Part shown: in pieces, positions 8,751-18,343 of the stretch
Layout of the letters: each line of letters begins with the position of its first letter
Position numbering within the stretch: the stretch's first letter is position 1
Assembly (NCBI GenBank): GCA_030447275.1
Contig: JAUJPF010000019.1
Location: 1 to 64,000 of the forward strand
From: Solirubrobacteraceae bacterium
Lineage (GTDB): Bacteria > Actinomycetota > Thermoleophilia > Solirubrobacterales > Solirubrobacteraceae
Direction of reading: 5' to 3'
Length of the DNA stretch: 64,000 nt
Program-made: the position numbers and the translations under genes
The notes under the pieces: generated by a model
What the model saw: only the letters and a program-made list of their open reading frames with translations
Databases searched by the model: none
What the model was told of the DNA's origin: nothing

Positions 8751-9191
8751 GTGGCGATCGAGACGAAGGCCGTCGGCAAGACGTTCCCGACCACGACGTA
8801 CGCCGTGGGACGCGAGAAGGTCAAGGAGTACGCGCTCGCCGTCGGCGAGACCGACCCCATCCACCTCGACCACGAGGCCGCCCGCGGCGCCGGCTACGCC
8901 GACGTCGTCGCGCCGCCGATGTTCGCGGTCGTCTTCAAGGCGCCCGCGATGGCGCCGGCGATCTTCGACGCCGACGTCGGCATGAACTTCGCGCTCATGG
9001 TGCACGGAGGCCAGGAGTTCCGCTGGGGGCCGCTGGTCGTCGCCGGCGACGAGATCCAGACGAACGTGACCGTGAGGTCCATCGACGAGCGCGACGGCAA
9101 GGGCTTCTACGTCTTCGAGTCGGTGTCGCGCAACCAGCGCGACGAGACCGTCTGCGTCGGCACGTGGACCAACATCGTGAGGGGCGTCTGA
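8751..9191 (+). CDS. MaoC-like / FAS1-type dehydratase subunit (HadA-like)
   Basis: A hot-dog fold protein of 146 residues from GTG 8751, with TGTAAT 8 nt upstream and no ribosome site. VGETDPIHLDHEAARGAGYADVVAPPMFAVV is the N-terminal lobe typical of FAS1-like dehydratase domains; the overall form resembles mycobacterial HadA/HadC. It probably pairs with the next gene to dehydrate 3-hydroxyacyl thioesters in fatty-acid synthesis or a related pathway. The catalytic motif is split between the two subunits, as in HadAB. Confidence 0.82.
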   Translation: MAIETKAVGKTFPTTTYAVGREKVKEYALAVGETDPIHLDHEAARGAGYADVVAPPMFAVVFKAPAMAPAIFDADVGMNFALMVHGGQEFRWGPLVVAGDEIQTNVTVRSIDERDGKGFYVFESVSRNQRDETVCVGTWTNIVRGV

Positions 9192-9192
9192 A

Positions 9193-9573
9193 ATGGAACC
9201 CGGCGAGGACCTGCGCAAGCTCCAGGTCACCCCCGACAAGTACCTGACCGTCCGCTACGCCGGCGCGTCGGGCGACTACAACCCGATCCACATCGACGAG
9301 GAGCTCGCCAAGCAGGTCGGGCTGCCCGGCCGCATCCTTCACGGCCTGTGGACGATGGCCCAGGTCGCCCGCGCCCAGACCGAGAACGCCGGCGGCCCGC
9401 ACGCGCTGAAGCGGCTGAGCGTGCAGTTCCGCGGGATGGGGCTGCCCGAGCACGAGATCACCGTCACCGGCACGGTGCGCGAGGTGGGCGACGGAACGGC
9501 GATCGTCGACACCGTCGCCGAGCAGAACGGCAACCAGATCATCCGCAACGCCGAGGCGGAGCTCGAGGTCTAG
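9193..9573 (+). CDS. MaoC-like dehydratase subunit (HadB-like)
   Basis: 126 residues, separated from the previous subunit by one base. The hydratase-2 signature is complete: YAGASGDYNPIHIDEELAKQVGLPG carries the Asp and His of the catalytic dyad, followed by GRILHGLWTMAQVAR. It is probably the catalytic partner of the upstream HadA-like protein in dehydrating 3-hydroxyacyl-ACP or -CoA. hrcA starts 31 bp downstream from its own promoter-like box. Confidence 0.86.
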   Translation: MEPGEDLRKLQVTPDKYLTVRYAGASGDYNPIHIDEELAKQVGLPGRILHGLWTMAQVARAQTENAGGPHALKRLSVQFRGMGLPEHEITVTGTVREVGDGTAIVDTVAEQNGNQIIRNAEAELEV

Positions 9574-9592
9574 CGGCAGCGGGCCGCGCTCC

Positions 9593-9598
9593 TATCCT
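9593..9598 (+). promoter_or_regulatory. Putative -10 box of hrcA (TATCCT)
   Basis: TATCCT ends 6 nt before the hrcA GTG, the spacing of leaderless transcripts. No CIRCE inverted repeat was found beside it. Confidence 0.5.
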
Positions 9599-9604
9599 GG
9601 AGCC

Positions 9605-10624
9605 GTGCCCACTGAGCGCCAGGAGCTGATCCTCCGCAAGGTGGTCGAGGTCTACCTCGACTCCGGCGTGCCCGTCGGATCGAAGACGCTGTCCGCGGAC
9701 CCCGACCTCGGGTGCCGCCCGTCGACGATCCGCAACGAGCTCGCGCAGCTCGAGGAGCTCGGGCTGCTCGCCCACCCGCACACGTCGGCGGGGCGGGTGC
9801 CGACCGACGCCGCGCTGCGGTTCTTCGTCGACGGCCTGCTCGCCGACCGCGCGCAGCCGCGCCGCGAGCTCGAGCTGTCGCTGTCGAGCCGCGAGGTCGA
9901 CGAGGCGATGCGGGCGACGACCGAGGCGCTCAGCCAGGTCTCGAACCTGCTGGCCATCGTGACCGCGCCGCCGATCGACACCGCCGAGATCCGCCACATC
10001 GAGGTCCTGAGCCTTCAGCCGCAGGTGCTGATGGTCGTGATCATCACCTCGACCGGTGGTGTCTCGAAGCGCATCTTCACCTTCGAGCGGCCGGTCGACC
10101 CCGGGCTCGCCGCGTGGGCGGCGGCGTACCTGAACGACCAGCTCACGGGCATGGACCTCGGCGCGCGCACGCTGCACCGCCGCCTGACCGACCCGAGCCT
10201 CAGCGCCCCCGAGCGCGCGTTCCTCGACTCGCTCATGCCCGCGTTCACCGAGCTGGCCGCGACCGCGCAGGACACGCTCTACGTCGAGGGCGCGGGCCGG
10301 CTCATCGCCGAGCACCGCCTCCAGGACCTCGACCAGATCAACGAGCTGATGACCGTCCTCGAGCGCCGCCGCGACCTGCTCGCGATGCTGCGCCGCGCGC
10401 TGAGCGAGCGCGACGTGCTCGTGCGCATCGGCGCCGAGAACGAGGCCCCCGAGCTCCAGTCGATGGCGCTCGTGGCCGCCGCCTACGGCCTGCCGGCGCG
10501 CAAGCTCGGGACCGTCTCGCTCATGGGCCCGGTGCGGATGGACTACGGCGAGGCGATCCTCTTCGTGCGCGAGGCGGCGCACCAGCTCTCCCGGTACATC
10601 GAGACCGTCTACGACGACGCCTAG
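9605..10624 (+). CDS. hrcA: Heat-inducible transcription repressor HrcA
   Basis: 339 residues from GTG 9605. The winged-helix N-terminus reads [26 protein letters not shown], then [38 protein letters not shown], a near-perfect HrcA signature. The C-terminus ends with the typical [11 protein letters not shown]. HrcA represses chaperone genes through CIRCE elements and depends on GroEL for activity. dnaJ begins at the last base of its stop codon, so the two are one operon. No CIRCE was seen in this window, so its targets probably lie elsewhere (groE). Confidence 0.95.
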   Translation: MPTERQELILRKVVEVYLDSGVPVGSKTLSADPDLGCRPSTIRNELAQLEELGLLAHPHTSAGRVPTDAALRFFVDGLLADRAQPRRELELSLSSREVDEAMRATTEALSQVSNLLAIVTAPPIDTAEIRHIEVLSLQPQVLMVVIITSTGGVSKRIFTFERPVDPGLAAWAAAYLNDQLTGMDLGARTLHRRLTDPSLSAPERAFLDSLMPAFTELAATAQDTLYVEGAGRLIAEHRLQDLDQINELMTVLERRRDLLAMLRRALSERDVLVRIGAENEAPELQSMALVAAAYGLPARKLGTVSLMGPVRMDYGEAILFVREAAHQLSRYIETVYDDA

Positions 10625-11763
10625 TGCCGGCCGACGCGTACGAGCTGCTCGGCGTCCCGCGCGGCGCCGACGACACCCAGATCAAGAAGGCCTTCCGCAA
10701 GCTCGCGCGCGAGCTTCACCCGGACGTCAACCCCGACGACGCCGCGGCCGAGGCGCGCTTCAAGGAGGTCGCGGAGGCGTACGAGATCCTCTCGGACCCC
10801 GAGCGCCGCGCGACCTACGACCGCTACGGCTACGAGGGGCTGCGCTCCGGCGGCTACACGCCGACCGACTTCGGCGCGTTCGGCGGGCTGTCGGACATCC
10901 TCGACGCGTTCTTCGGCGGCGGCGGGGGAGGAGGCGGGTTCTTCGGCGGAGGCGGCCGCTCCGGCCCCCAGCCCGGCGGCGACGTCGCGGCCTCGCTGGT
11001 CATCGACCTGGCCGAGGCCGCGCGCGGGGCGAGCGCCGAGCTGCGCTACGAGGTCGTCGTCCGCTGCGAGCACTGCCGCGGCAACGGCGCCGAGCCCGGC
11101 ACCCCGATCACGAGCTGCGAGCGCTGCGGCGGCTCCGGCCGGCTCCAGGGCGTCACGCGGACGCCGTTCGGCCAGGTCGTGCGCAGCGTGCACTGCGACG
11201 TCTGCCACGGCGACGGCCGCGTTCCCGAGCAGCCGTGCGGGGAGTGCCAGGGCCGCGGGCGCAAGGTCGAGGAGCGCACGCTGCGCGTCGACGTCCCGGC
11301 CGGTATCGAGGACGGCCAGCGGATCCGCCTCGGCGGGCGTGGCCACGCCGGCGAGCCGGGTGCGCCCGACGGCGACCTCTACGTCTCGGTCCGCGTGCGC
11401 CCCGACGAGCGCTTCGTCCGCGACGGCAACGACCTCGTGACCGCGCTCGACGTGCCCGCGCCGCTCGCCGCGCTGGGCGACACGTTCGGGGTGGAGACGC
11501 TCGACGGTCCCGCGGAGGTCGAGGTCGCCGCCGGGACGCAGCCGGGGGAGGTCATCGTGCTGAAGGGCAAGGGCGTCCCCGACCTGCGCCGCGGCCGGCC
11601 CGGCGACCTGCGCGTCGTCGTCAACGTCGTCGTCCCGCGTTCCCTGACCCACGAGCAGCGCGAGCTGACGCGGTCGCTCGCCGACTCGCTCACCGACGAC
11701 AACCTCGCCCGGCAGCACGAGTCGGTGCTGTCGAAGCTGCGCCGCGTCCTGCGCGCGCAGTGA
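10624..11763 (+). CDS. dnaJ: Chaperone DnaJ (type I Hsp40)
   Basis: 379 residues. The J domain is at residues 1-70 with the DnaK-stimulating HPD in [10 protein letters not shown] Gly/Phe-rich linker follows ([16 protein letters not shown]). Four CxxCxGxG zinc motifs lie near residues 148-215 ([32 protein letters not shown]), then the two substrate-binding beta domains. It delivers unfolded clients to DnaK. The GTG start overlaps hrcA by one base; dnaK and grpE are not in the window. Confidence 0.96.
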   Translation: MPADAYELLGVPRGADDTQIKKAFRKLARELHPDVNPDDAAAEARFKEVAEAYEILSDPERRATYDRYGYEGLRSGGYTPTDFGAFGGLSDILDAFFGGGGGGGGFFGGGGRSGPQPGGDVAASLVIDLAEAARGASAELRYEVVVRCEHCRGNGAEPGTPITSCERCGGSGRLQGVTRTPFGQVVRSVHCDVCHGDGRVPEQPCGECQGRGRKVEERTLRVDVPAGIEDGQRIRLGGRGHAGEPGAPDGDLYVSVRVRPDERFVRDGNDLVTALDVPAPLAALGDTFGVETLDGPAEVEVAAGTQPGEVIVLKGKGVPDLRRGRPGDLRVVVNVVVPRSLTHEQRELTRSLADSLTDDNLARQHESVLSKLRRVLRAQ

Positions 11764-12557
11764 TCCGCCTGGCCCTGCGCGTCCGCCGCGAGGACGCCGA
11801 CGTCGCGCTGGCCGAGCTGCTCGCGCTCGTGCCCGGCGGGGTGGAGGAGGTCGACCTCGGCGACCGCGTCGAGTACGCGGTCTACGGCGCGCCGGGCGAG
11901 CTGCCCGACCTGCCGGACCTCGAGGCGGCCGCCGGCGACGCGCTCGTGGAGATCGCGACGACCGAGGTCGCCGACGACTGGGCCGACCGCTGGCGTGCGT
12001 TCCACCGGCCGGTGGAGGTGGGGTCGCTGCGCGTGCGCCCGCCGTGGGCCGAGGCGCGCGACGGCGACGTCGTCATCGACCCCGGCCAGGCGTTCGGCAC
12101 CGGCGGCCACGAGACAACCCGTCTCTGTCTCGCCTTGCTGCTCGACCTCGAGCCTGGCGGATCCTTCGTCGACCTCGGCTGCGGAAGCGGCGTCCTCGCC
12201 ATCGCCGCCGCGCGGCTCGGGTGGTCGCCGGTCCTCGGCGTCGACTTCGACCCGCTCGCGGTCGCGGCCACGCGGGAGAACGCACGGGTGAACGGCGTCG
12301 CGGTGGAGGCGCGGCGCGTCGACCTGCGCGGCGCGCCCGCGCCGACGGCGCCGACCGTGGTCGCGAACCTGCTGCGGCCGCTGCTGCTCGAGGTCGCGCG
12401 CAACGGCTTCGAGAACGGCAACAGGCCGGAGACGCTGATCGTCTCCGGCCTGCTCCGTGACGAGGCCGACGAGGTCGCGGCGGCGTTCGCCGCGCACGGC
12501 CTCGTCGAAGGGCGCCGCGCCGCCCAGGGCGACTGGGCGGCGCTGCGGCTCGGCTAG
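11760..12557 (+). CDS. prmA: Ribosomal protein L11 methyltransferase PrmA
   Basis: 265 residues starting at a GTG that overlaps the dnaJ stop (GTGA). The SAM-dependent core has [18 protein letters not shown], then motif [20 protein letters not shown], and [13 protein letters not shown] as the NxxxxPL-type motif IV. It methylates ribosomal protein L11. In many bacteria rsmE follows prmA; here the next gene is convergent and overlaps by 4 nt, so the operon ends. Confidence 0.92.
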   Translation: MIRLALRVRREDADVALAELLALVPGGVEEVDLGDRVEYAVYGAPGELPDLPDLEAAAGDALVEIATTEVADDWADRWRAFHRPVEVGSLRVRPPWAEARDGDVVIDPGQAFGTGGHETTRLCLALLLDLEPGGSFVDLGCGSGVLAIAAARLGWSPVLGVDFDPLAVAATRENARVNGVAVEARRVDLRGAPAPTAPTVVANLLRPLLLEVARNGFENGNRPETLIVSGLLRDEADEVAAAFAAHGLVEGRRAAQGDWAALRLG

Positions 12558-13312
12558 CGCCGGCCCGCGTCGCCCTCGGCCTCGATCTGCTCCTTGCGGA
12601 CCTCGTCGGTGACCGTGCGGTCCTCGACGACGGTTTCCTTGTCGAGGCGCACGCGCTCCTTGGGCACGACGCGCTTCTCGACGACGGGCTCCTCGGCGTG
12701 GAGCGTGACCTCGTGCTCCTCCTCGGAGATCGCCGGGCCGTCCATCGCGTTGCCGACGTTGGCGTCGGTGATCGGCTCGCGCTCGACGCGGACCTGCTCG
12801 CGCTGGACCGGCACCGTCGTCTGGACCTGCTCGGTCGTGACGAACTTGCGCAGGCGCGCACGCCCGGTCTCACGCGACGTCTTGCCGACCGCCAGCTCCT
12901 CCTCGGAGCGGGTCATGGCCTCGTCGGTCGTCGGGCCCGAGGTGTCGCGGCCGACCGGCTCGCGGTCGCCCTGGTACTCACGGTCGTAGTCGAACTCGCC
13001 CCACGAGACGCCGTAGTGCTGGTAGAGGCGCTGCTCCTCCTCGGGGGAGAGCTCGCCGTCGGCCTCGGCGTTCGGCGCGTCCTTCACCTTCGCCTTGTCG
13101 TACGGCACGGTGACCCCGTCACCACTCGTCGCGGCGTCCTGGATCGGCACGAAGCTGAGGCTCGAGCCGAACATGCCGGTCTTGACGGCCAGCCACTCCG
13201 GCTCGCCGCTCTGGCGGTCGAGGTACACATCGGCGATCTCGCCGATCTTGTCGTTGTCGGGCCCATGAAGCGTCTGGCCCTTCCAGGTCTGAACATCCTG
13301 AATCGTCGGCAT
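12554..13312 (-). CDS. PRC-barrel plus DUF2382 (YsnF/AvaK) stress-type protein
   Basis: 252 residues with GAAGGAG before the ATG. Residues 1-80 form a PRC barrel (GKIGEIADVYLDR-type strands, PEWLAVKTG), and residues about 140-250 form a YsnF/AvaK domain with alternating charged strands (EQVRVEREPITD, EVTLHAEEPVVEKRVVPKERVRL). Such proteins are common in actinobacteria and are tied to general stress, but biochemical function is unknown. The protein is strongly acidic, cytoplasmic and transcribed alone. Confidence 0.88.
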   Translation of the reverse strand: MPTIQDVQTWKGQTLHGPDNDKIGEIADVYLDRQSGEPEWLAVKTGMFGSSLSFVPIQDAATSGDGVTVPYDKAKVKDAPNAEADGELSPEEEQRLYQHYGVSWGEFDYDREYQGDREPVGRDTSGPTTDEAMTRSEEELAVGKTSRETGRARLRKFVTTEQVQTTVPVQREQVRVEREPITDANVGNAMDGPAISEEEHEVTLHAEEPVVEKRVVPKERVRLDKETVVEDRTVTDEVRKEQIEAEGDAGRR

Positions 13313-13425
13313 CGGGTTCTCCTTCGTCGTCGTTGTCCTTCACGTCGCGAAGGGGTGGCCACCCTCTCCTGCCCCACACAAGGCATGCCCGACTGGGGAA
13401 GCGTCATGCGCGCCGCCGCGTGGCT

Positions 13426-13455
13426 ACGCGCCCACCCGGGGACGGGTGGGCGCGT
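13426..13455. promoter_or_regulatory. 12-bp perfect hairpin just upstream of the NADH dehydrogenase start
   Basis: ACGCGCCCACCC (13426-13437) and GGGTGGGCGCGT (13444-13455) form a perfect 12-bp stem with a 6-nt loop, 16 bp before the GTG. It lies between divergent genes, so it is more likely an operator than a terminator. Confidence 0.45.
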
Positions 13456-13471
13456 TCGGCATACTCGGCGG

Positions 13472-14818
13472 GTGGCCTGGCACATCGTGATCGCGGGCGG
13501 CGGCTTCGGCGGCCTCTACGCCGCGCGCACGCTCGAGAAGGTCCTCCCGCGGGCCTCGGCGCGCGTCACGCTCGTAAACGACGTGAACTTCATGCTCTAC
13601 ACGCCGCTGATGCCGGGAGCGGCGGGGGGAACGCTCGAGCCACGGCACGTCGTCGTGCCGCTGCGCGAGCAGCTCGACGACACCGACCTGCGCCTCGGGC
13701 GCGTCACCGGTGCGAACCCCGAGAACGACTGCATCCGCGTCCGCATGCTCGAGGGCCACGACGAGGACATCCACTACGACCACCTGATCGTCGCGCTCGG
13801 GTCGGTCTCGCGCACGCTGCCGATTCCCGGCCTGGCCGAGCACGCGAGCGGGTTCAAGTCGCTGCCCGAGGCGATCGGCCTGCGCAACAAGCTCGTGCGC
13901 CACCTCGAGATGGCCGAGACGCTCGACGACCCGGAGCACCGCGCCGAGTACCTGAACTTCGTGTTCGTCGGCGGCGGCTACGCGGGCGTCGAGGGGCTCG
14001 CCGAGCTGCAGGACTTCGCCGCCGACGCGATCCAGGAGTACCCGCGCTGCCGCACGCAGGGGATGCGCTGGGTGCTCGTCGAGGCGGCCGACCGGATCAT
14101 GGGCGAGATCGCGCCCGACCTCGCGGAGTTCTGCATGCGCGAGCTGCGCGGGCGGGGCATCGAGATCCGGACGAACACGACGCTCGAGGAGGTCACGGCG
14201 ACGACCGCGCGGCTGTCGGACGGCGAGACGATCCCGACGCGCAGCGTGTGCTGGACCGCGGGCGTGCGGCCGCACCCGGTCATCGAGCGCCTCGGGCTCC
14301 CACTCACCGACCGCGGCCGGATCGAGGTCGACCGCTACATGCAGGTCGCCGGCCACGAGCGCGTGTGGGCGATCGGCGACGGCGCCGCCGTGCCCGACCC
14401 GGCCAAGAGGTACTCAGAGCCGTGCCCGCCCACCTGCCAGCACTCGCTGCGCCAGGGGCGCGACGTCGCGCGCAACGTCGCCGCGGCCATCGGCACCGGG
14501 CGCAAGCGGCCGTTCCGCTACAAGACGCTCGGCGTGTTCGTCGACCTGGGGCGCCGCAAGGCGGTCGCGTCGACCGTCGGGATCAAGTGGCGCGGGACGC
14601 CGGCGTGGCTGCTCGCCCGCACCTACCACCTCGCGGCGATGCCGGGCATGGGCCGCCGCGCCCGGCTGCTGATCGACTGGAACGTCGGCCTGCTCTTCGG
14701 CCGCGACATCTCCGAGCTGGGCCAGCTCGGCCAGCCGCCGCCGTCGCTCGACGGCGACCAGCTCGAGGCCCATTCGTCCGGGGGCACCACCGCCGACGCG
14801 CACGACGTCCACGCCTGA
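13472..14818 (+). CDS. Type II NADH dehydrogenase-like FAD oxidoreductase
   Basis: 448 residues. The FAD-binding GGGFGGLYAARTL is at residues 8-20, the NADH-binding VFVGGGYAGVEGLAEL near 160-175, and the second FAD segment VWAIGDGAAVPD near 298-309. The C-terminus FRYKTLGVFVDLGRRKAV...LLIDWNVGLLFGRDI with amphipathic helices fits a monotopic non-proton-pumping NADH:quinone reductase (Ndh-2). The GTG start is inferred from homology; other family members would be NADH-linked flavoprotein reductases. A downstream membrane protein gene overlaps its stop. Confidence 0.85.
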   Translation: MAWHIVIAGGGFGGLYAARTLEKVLPRASARVTLVNDVNFMLYTPLMPGAAGGTLEPRHVVVPLREQLDDTDLRLGRVTGANPENDCIRVRMLEGHDEDIHYDHLIVALGSVSRTLPIPGLAEHASGFKSLPEAIGLRNKLVRHLEMAETLDDPEHRAEYLNFVFVGGGYAGVEGLAELQDFAADAIQEYPRCRTQGMRWVLVEAADRIMGEIAPDLAEFCMRELRGRGIEIRTNTTLEEVTATTARLSDGETIPTRSVCWTAGVRPHPVIERLGLPLTDRGRIEVDRYMQVAGHERVWAIGDGAAVPDPAKRYSEPCPPTCQHSLRQGRDVARNVAAAIGTGRKRPFRYKTLGVFVDLGRRKAVASTVGIKWRGTPAWLLARTYHLAAMPGMGRRARLLIDWNVGLLFGRDISELGQLGQPPPSLDGDQLEAHSSGGTTADAHDVHA

Positions 14819-15612
14819 TGGCGGCGGAGCCGGCGCCCGCACAGGCCAACCCGATCGCGGCGATCCGCGAGCTCGCCGCGGTGGTCACCGCGATCGCCGG
14901 GGTCGTCGTCCTCAGCGGCGGCATCGTCCTCGCGCTTAGGCTGTCCTACGCCGACCTGCCGTGGGAGGGCGTCCTGGGCCAGCTCCCGCGCGGGCTGCTC
15001 ATCACCGTCGGCCTGGCGCAGGTGCTGCTGCCGGCGCTCGTCGTCGCCGCGCTGCACGGCGCCTCGCGCGCCGCGCGCCCGCCGCGCGAACCGGTCGTGC
15101 ACCGCCGCTGGCGCAGCCGTCTCCTGGTCGTGGGGCTGTGGACGCCGGTCCTCCTGCTCGTCGTGGGCACCGCGGCGTCGTGGCCGTACACCTCGGCCCG
15201 CTCCGACGCCGACATCGACGGCGACATCATCCTCGGCGCGCTCGTCTGCATCGCGGCGGCGCTGTTCGCGCTGGCCGAGATCCGCATCAGGACGCAGAAG
15301 GGCACCGTCGCGCGGCGCAGCGGACCGCCGTGGGCGCCGGTGACGCTCGGCTACGCCGCCGTCGCCGCGGTCGTCGCCACGTTCGTCGCGGCGACGTTCC
15401 CGCTGGCCGACTCGCGCGTGTGCCTCGGCAGCCGCGCGGTGGCGGGCAAGCTCGTCACGGCCGTCGGCGAGCGCGTGATCCTCGGCGAGCCGTCGAGGAT
15501 CCCGGGCGCCAGGGGCCACCTGGTGGCCTTCCGCTCCGCCGACGTCGGCGCGGTCATCGTCGGCGGTGGCGCCGAGGACGTGGACTGCGCGGCGTACACT
15601 GGCACTCGGTGA
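14818..15612 (+). CDS. Multi-span membrane protein of unknown function
   Basis: 264 residues, ATG sharing one base with the preceding stop codon. Hydrophobic helices lie near residues 19-40, 58-78, 99-120, 139-155 and 178-195, followed by a soluble tail of about 65 residues with two cysteines (SRVCLGSR, DVDCAAY). Coupling to the NADH dehydrogenase gene suggests a joint membrane role, but no family is recognised. Confidence 0.75.
   Translation: MAAEPAPAQANPIAAIRELAAVVTAIAGVVVLSGGIVLALRLSYADLPWEGVLGQLPRGLLITVGLAQVLLPALVVAALHGASRAARPPREPVVHRRWRSRLLVVGLWTPVLLLVVGTAASWPYTSARSDADIDGDIILGALVCIAAALFALAEIRIRTQKGTVARRSGPPWAPVTLGYAAVAAVVATFVAATFPLADSRVCLGSRAVAGKLVTAVGERVILGEPSRIPGARGHLVAFRSADVGAVIVGGGAEDVDCAAYTGTR
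15595..15600 (+). promoter_or_regulatory. Putative -10 box (TACACT) for yqeY-phoH-ybeY-era
   Basis: TACACT lies inside the end of the membrane-protein gene, 8 nt before the yqeY GTG. It would give a leaderless mRNA independent of the upstream pair. Confidence 0.45.
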
Positions 15613-16037
15613 CGCTGGCCGACAAGGTGAAGGAGGATCTCGCTTCCGCGATGCGCGCGGGCGAGCGGGATCGTGTCGGCCGCCTGCGCCTCGTGCTCTC
15701 CGAGCTCCAGAAGGCGGCGAAGGAGGGCAACGACGACGAGGTCGGCGTCCTGCGCCGCGAGCGCAAGCGCCGGCTCGACGCCGCCGCGCAGTTCCGCGAC
15801 GCGGGCCGCGACGATCTCGTCGGCGCCGAGGAGGCCGAGGCCGAGCTGATCGCCGCCTACCTGCCGGCCGAGCTGCCGGACGAGGAGCTGAACGCGCTGG
15901 TGGCCGAGGCGGTCGCGCAGGCGGGGGCGACGTCGCCGCAGGACATGGGCAACGTGATGAAGCTGGTGATGCCCCGCGTCGGCGGCCGTGCCGACGGGCG
16001 CCGGGTGTCGGCGGCGGTGAAGGAGATCCTGACTTGA
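15609..16037 (+). CDS. yqeY: GatB/YqeY domain protein
   Basis: 142 residues. The sequence TLADKVKEDLASAMRAGERDRVGRLRLVLS and the C-terminal DMGNVMKLVMPRVGGRADGRRVSAAVKEIL are diagnostic of YqeY, a relative of the tail domain of GatB that may bind tRNA; the cellular role is unsettled. Its GTG overlaps the upstream stop by 4 nt, and its own stop overlaps the phoH TTG start. Confidence 0.93.
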   Translation: MTLADKVKEDLASAMRAGERDRVGRLRLVLSELQKAAKEGNDDEVGVLRRERKRRLDAAAQFRDAGRDDLVGAEEAEAELIAAYLPAELPDEELNALVAEAVAQAGATSPQDMGNVMKLVMPRVGGRADGRRVSAAVKEILT

Positions 16038-17011
16038 GGCGGCAGATCCATCTGGGCAACGACGTGGCGCGCGAGCTGGCGGGCTCGGAGGACGCCGTGC
16101 TGCGCGAGGTCGAGCAGCACGTCGCCTGCGACGTGTTCCTGCGTGGCGATGTCGTGACGCTCGACGGGTCCGAGGAGGCCGTCTCCGCCGCGGCGGAGGT
16201 CGTCCGCGAGGTCGCCGAGCTGATCGCCGGCGGCCATCAGATCTCACCGGGCACGATCTCGGCCGTCACGGGGGCGCTCGACAGCAACACGTCGCCGGCC
16301 GACGTGCTCGAGGACGTCGTCTGGCGCCACCGCTCGACCAAGGTCGCGCCGAAGTCGGTCACCCAGAAGCACTACGTCGACTCCATCCGCCGCAACACGA
16401 TCACCTTCGGCATCGGCCCGGCGGGCACCGGCAAGACGTGGCTCGCCGTGGCGTCGGCGGCCGCCGCGCTCTCCCGGCGCGAGGTCAACCGGATCATCCT
16501 CACCCGCCCCGCCGTCGAGGCCGGCGAGCGGCTCGGCTTCCTCCCCGGCGACCTCATGGCCAAGGTCGACCCGTACCTGCGCCCGCTCTTCGACGCGCTC
16601 CAGGACATGCTCGACCCCGACAAGGTCCAGCAGCACCTCGAGCGCGGCTCGATCGAGGTCGCGCCGCTGGCGTTCATGCGCGGCCGCACCCTCAACGACT
16701 CGTTCGTCATCCTCGACGAGGCCCAGAACACCTCGCCCGAGCAGATGAAGATGTTCCTCACCCGGCTCGGGTTCAACTCGAAGATGGTCATCACGGGCGA
16801 CATCACCCAGATCGACCTGCCCCGCGACCAGCAGTCGGGGCTCATCGTCGTCAAGGACATCCTCCAGGAGGTCGACGGCATCGAGTTCGTGCAGTTCGGC
16901 CGCGAGGACGTCGTCCGCCACCGCCTCGTGCAGCGGATCGTCGACGCGTACGCCGACGCGGCGAAGCGCGGTGCGACCGAGCTGCGGCCGGCGGACCGCA
17001 AGCGCGCCTGA
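16034..17011 (+). CDS. PhoH family ATPase
   Basis: 325 residues when read from the TTG at 16034, which overlaps the yqeY stop (TTGA). Walker A is GPAGTGKT near residues 128-135; Walker B and neighbours read SFVILDEAQN, and FLTRLGFNSKMVITGDITQIDLP follows. An N-terminal single-strand nucleic-acid-binding region precedes it. PhoH-family ATPases beside ybeY are thought to work in RNA metabolism. Start is set by coupling and family length rather than by a ribosome site. Confidence 0.92.
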   Translation: MRRQIHLGNDVARELAGSEDAVLREVEQHVACDVFLRGDVVTLDGSEEAVSAAAEVVREVAELIAGGHQISPGTISAVTGALDSNTSPADVLEDVVWRHRSTKVAPKSVTQKHYVDSIRRNTITFGIGPAGTGKTWLAVASAAAALSRREVNRIILTRPAVEAGERLGFLPGDLMAKVDPYLRPLFDALQDMLDPDKVQQHLERGSIEVAPLAFMRGRTLNDSFVILDEAQNTSPEQMKMFLTRLGFNSKMVITGDITQIDLPRDQQSGLIVVKDILQEVDGIEFVQFGREDVVRHRLVQRIVDAYADAAKRGATELRPADRKRA

Positions 17012-17015
17012 CCGC

Positions 17016-17396
17016 GTGCTCGAGGTCGAGGTCATCGGGACGGTCGCGCTTCCGGTCGTGGAGGTCGAGCGGCTCGCCGCGCTGGCCGCGGCGTCCGGCG
17101 GGATCGAGGACGGGCACGTCGCCGTCACGTTCGTCTCGGGCGAGCGGATCGCCGAGCTGAACGACCAGTTCCGCGACAAGCCCGAGCCGACCGACGTCCT
17201 CTCGTTCCCGATCGACGAGGACGACGACACGATCCCACCCGACCAGCGCGAGCTGGGCGACGTCTTCATCGCGCCCGAGCACACCGCCGACCTGCGCGAG
17301 GCGGTGGTCCACGGGGTCCTGCACCTCACCGGCATGGACCACGAGACCGACGACGGCGAGATGCTCGCGCTCCAGGCCGAGATCTTGACCTGGTGA
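17016..17396 (+). CDS. ybeY: Endoribonuclease YbeY
   Basis: 126 residues, short but complete. The zinc site HGVLHLTGMDHE (H-x3-H-x5-H) is at about residues 94-105 and the family motif TDVLSFPID near 60-68. YbeY trims the 3' end of 16S rRNA and takes part in ribosome quality control. It starts at GTG 5 bp after phoH and its stop overlaps the era GTG. Confidence 0.94.
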   Translation: MLEVEVIGTVALPVVEVERLAALAAASGGIEDGHVAVTFVSGERIAELNDQFRDKPEPTDVLSFPIDEDDDTIPPDQRELGDVFIAPEHTADLREAVVHGVLHLTGMDHETDDGEMLALQAEILTW

Positions 17397-18277
17397 CCCG
17401 CTCCGGCTTCGTCGCCCTCGCCGGCCGCCCGAACGTCGGCAAGTCGACGCTCGTCAACGCGCTCATCGGCCGCAAGATCGCCATCGTCTCCGACAAGCCC
17501 CAGACGACGCGCCGCGCGATCCGCGGGGTGGCCACCCACGACGACGCGCAGCTCGTCCTCGTCGACCTCCCCGGCGTCCAGCGCCCGAAGGACGCGCTGA
17601 CCCAGCGGATGCAGGCGCGCGTCGAGCGCGAGGTGGCCGACGACGACGGCGTGCTGCTCGTCGTCAACGCCGAGGAGGGCGTCGGGCCGGGCGACCGCTG
17701 GATCGCCGGGCTGCTCGCCGAGGCCTCCGTCCCCGTGGTCGTCGTCGCCAACAAGATCGACCGGCTGAACCGCCCGCAGGTTGCCGCCGTGCTCACCGAG
17801 GCGGCCGAGCTCGAGGTGGGCGACGACATCTTCCCGGTGAGCGCGAAGACGGGGGCCGGGGTCGGGCCGCTGCGCGAGCACCTGGTCGCGCTGCTGCCCG
17901 AGGGGCCGTTCTTCTTCCCGCCCGAGTCGCCGACCGACCAGCCGCTCGAGGTGCTGCTCGCCGAGCTGATCCGCGAGCAGGCGCTGCGGCGCACGTTCCA
18001 GGAGGTGCCGCACTCGGTCGAGGTCGTGATCGAGGAGCTCGACGAGCACTCGCGCGAGGACCTCGTCGGCGTCCGCGCGCGGATCTGGGTCGAGACCGAG
18101 TCCCAGAAGGGGATCGTGATCGGCAAGCAGGGCAAGATGATCAAGCTCGTCGGAACGGCGGCGCGCGAGGCGCTCGAGCTGGAGCTGGGGCGGCGCGTGC
18201 ACCTCGACCTGCGCGTCGACGTGCGCCGCCGCTGGCGCGCCGACGAGCGCGCGCTCGACCGTCTCGGCATCGAGTAG
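17393..18277 (+). CDS. era: GTPase Era
   Basis: 294 residues. G1 is GRPNVGKST at residues 10-18, G3 DLPGVQ near 58, G4 NKID near 121, and the C-terminal KH domain holds GIVIGKQGKMIKLVGTAAREALE (shown in parts GIVIGKQGKM and LVGTAAREAL). Era binds the 16S rRNA 3' end and couples GTP hydrolysis to 30S assembly, matching the adjacent YbeY nuclease. GTG overlaps the ybeY stop by 4 nt. Two strong terminator-like hairpins follow. Confidence 0.96.
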   Translation: MTRSGFVALAGRPNVGKSTLVNALIGRKIAIVSDKPQTTRRAIRGVATHDDAQLVLVDLPGVQRPKDALTQRMQARVEREVADDDGVLLVVNAEEGVGPGDRWIAGLLAEASVPVVVVANKIDRLNRPQVAAVLTEAAELEVGDDIFPVSAKTGAGVGPLREHLVALLPEGPFFFPPESPTDQPLEVLLAELIREQALRRTFQEVPHSVEVVIEELDEHSREDLVGVRARIWVETESQKGIVIGKQGKMIKLVGTAAREALELELGRRVHLDLRVDVRRRWRADERALDRLGIE

Positions 18278-18343
18278 CCGGACACGCGTCCAGCGCCCTC
18301 CGGATCCGGGGCCGCGGACCGATCCTCAGGCGGGGGACGTACC

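Noticed and set aside
9574-9604. CIRCE operator before hrcA
   Set aside because: The gap is only 31 bp and lacks the TTAGCACTC/GAGTGCTAA inverted repeat.
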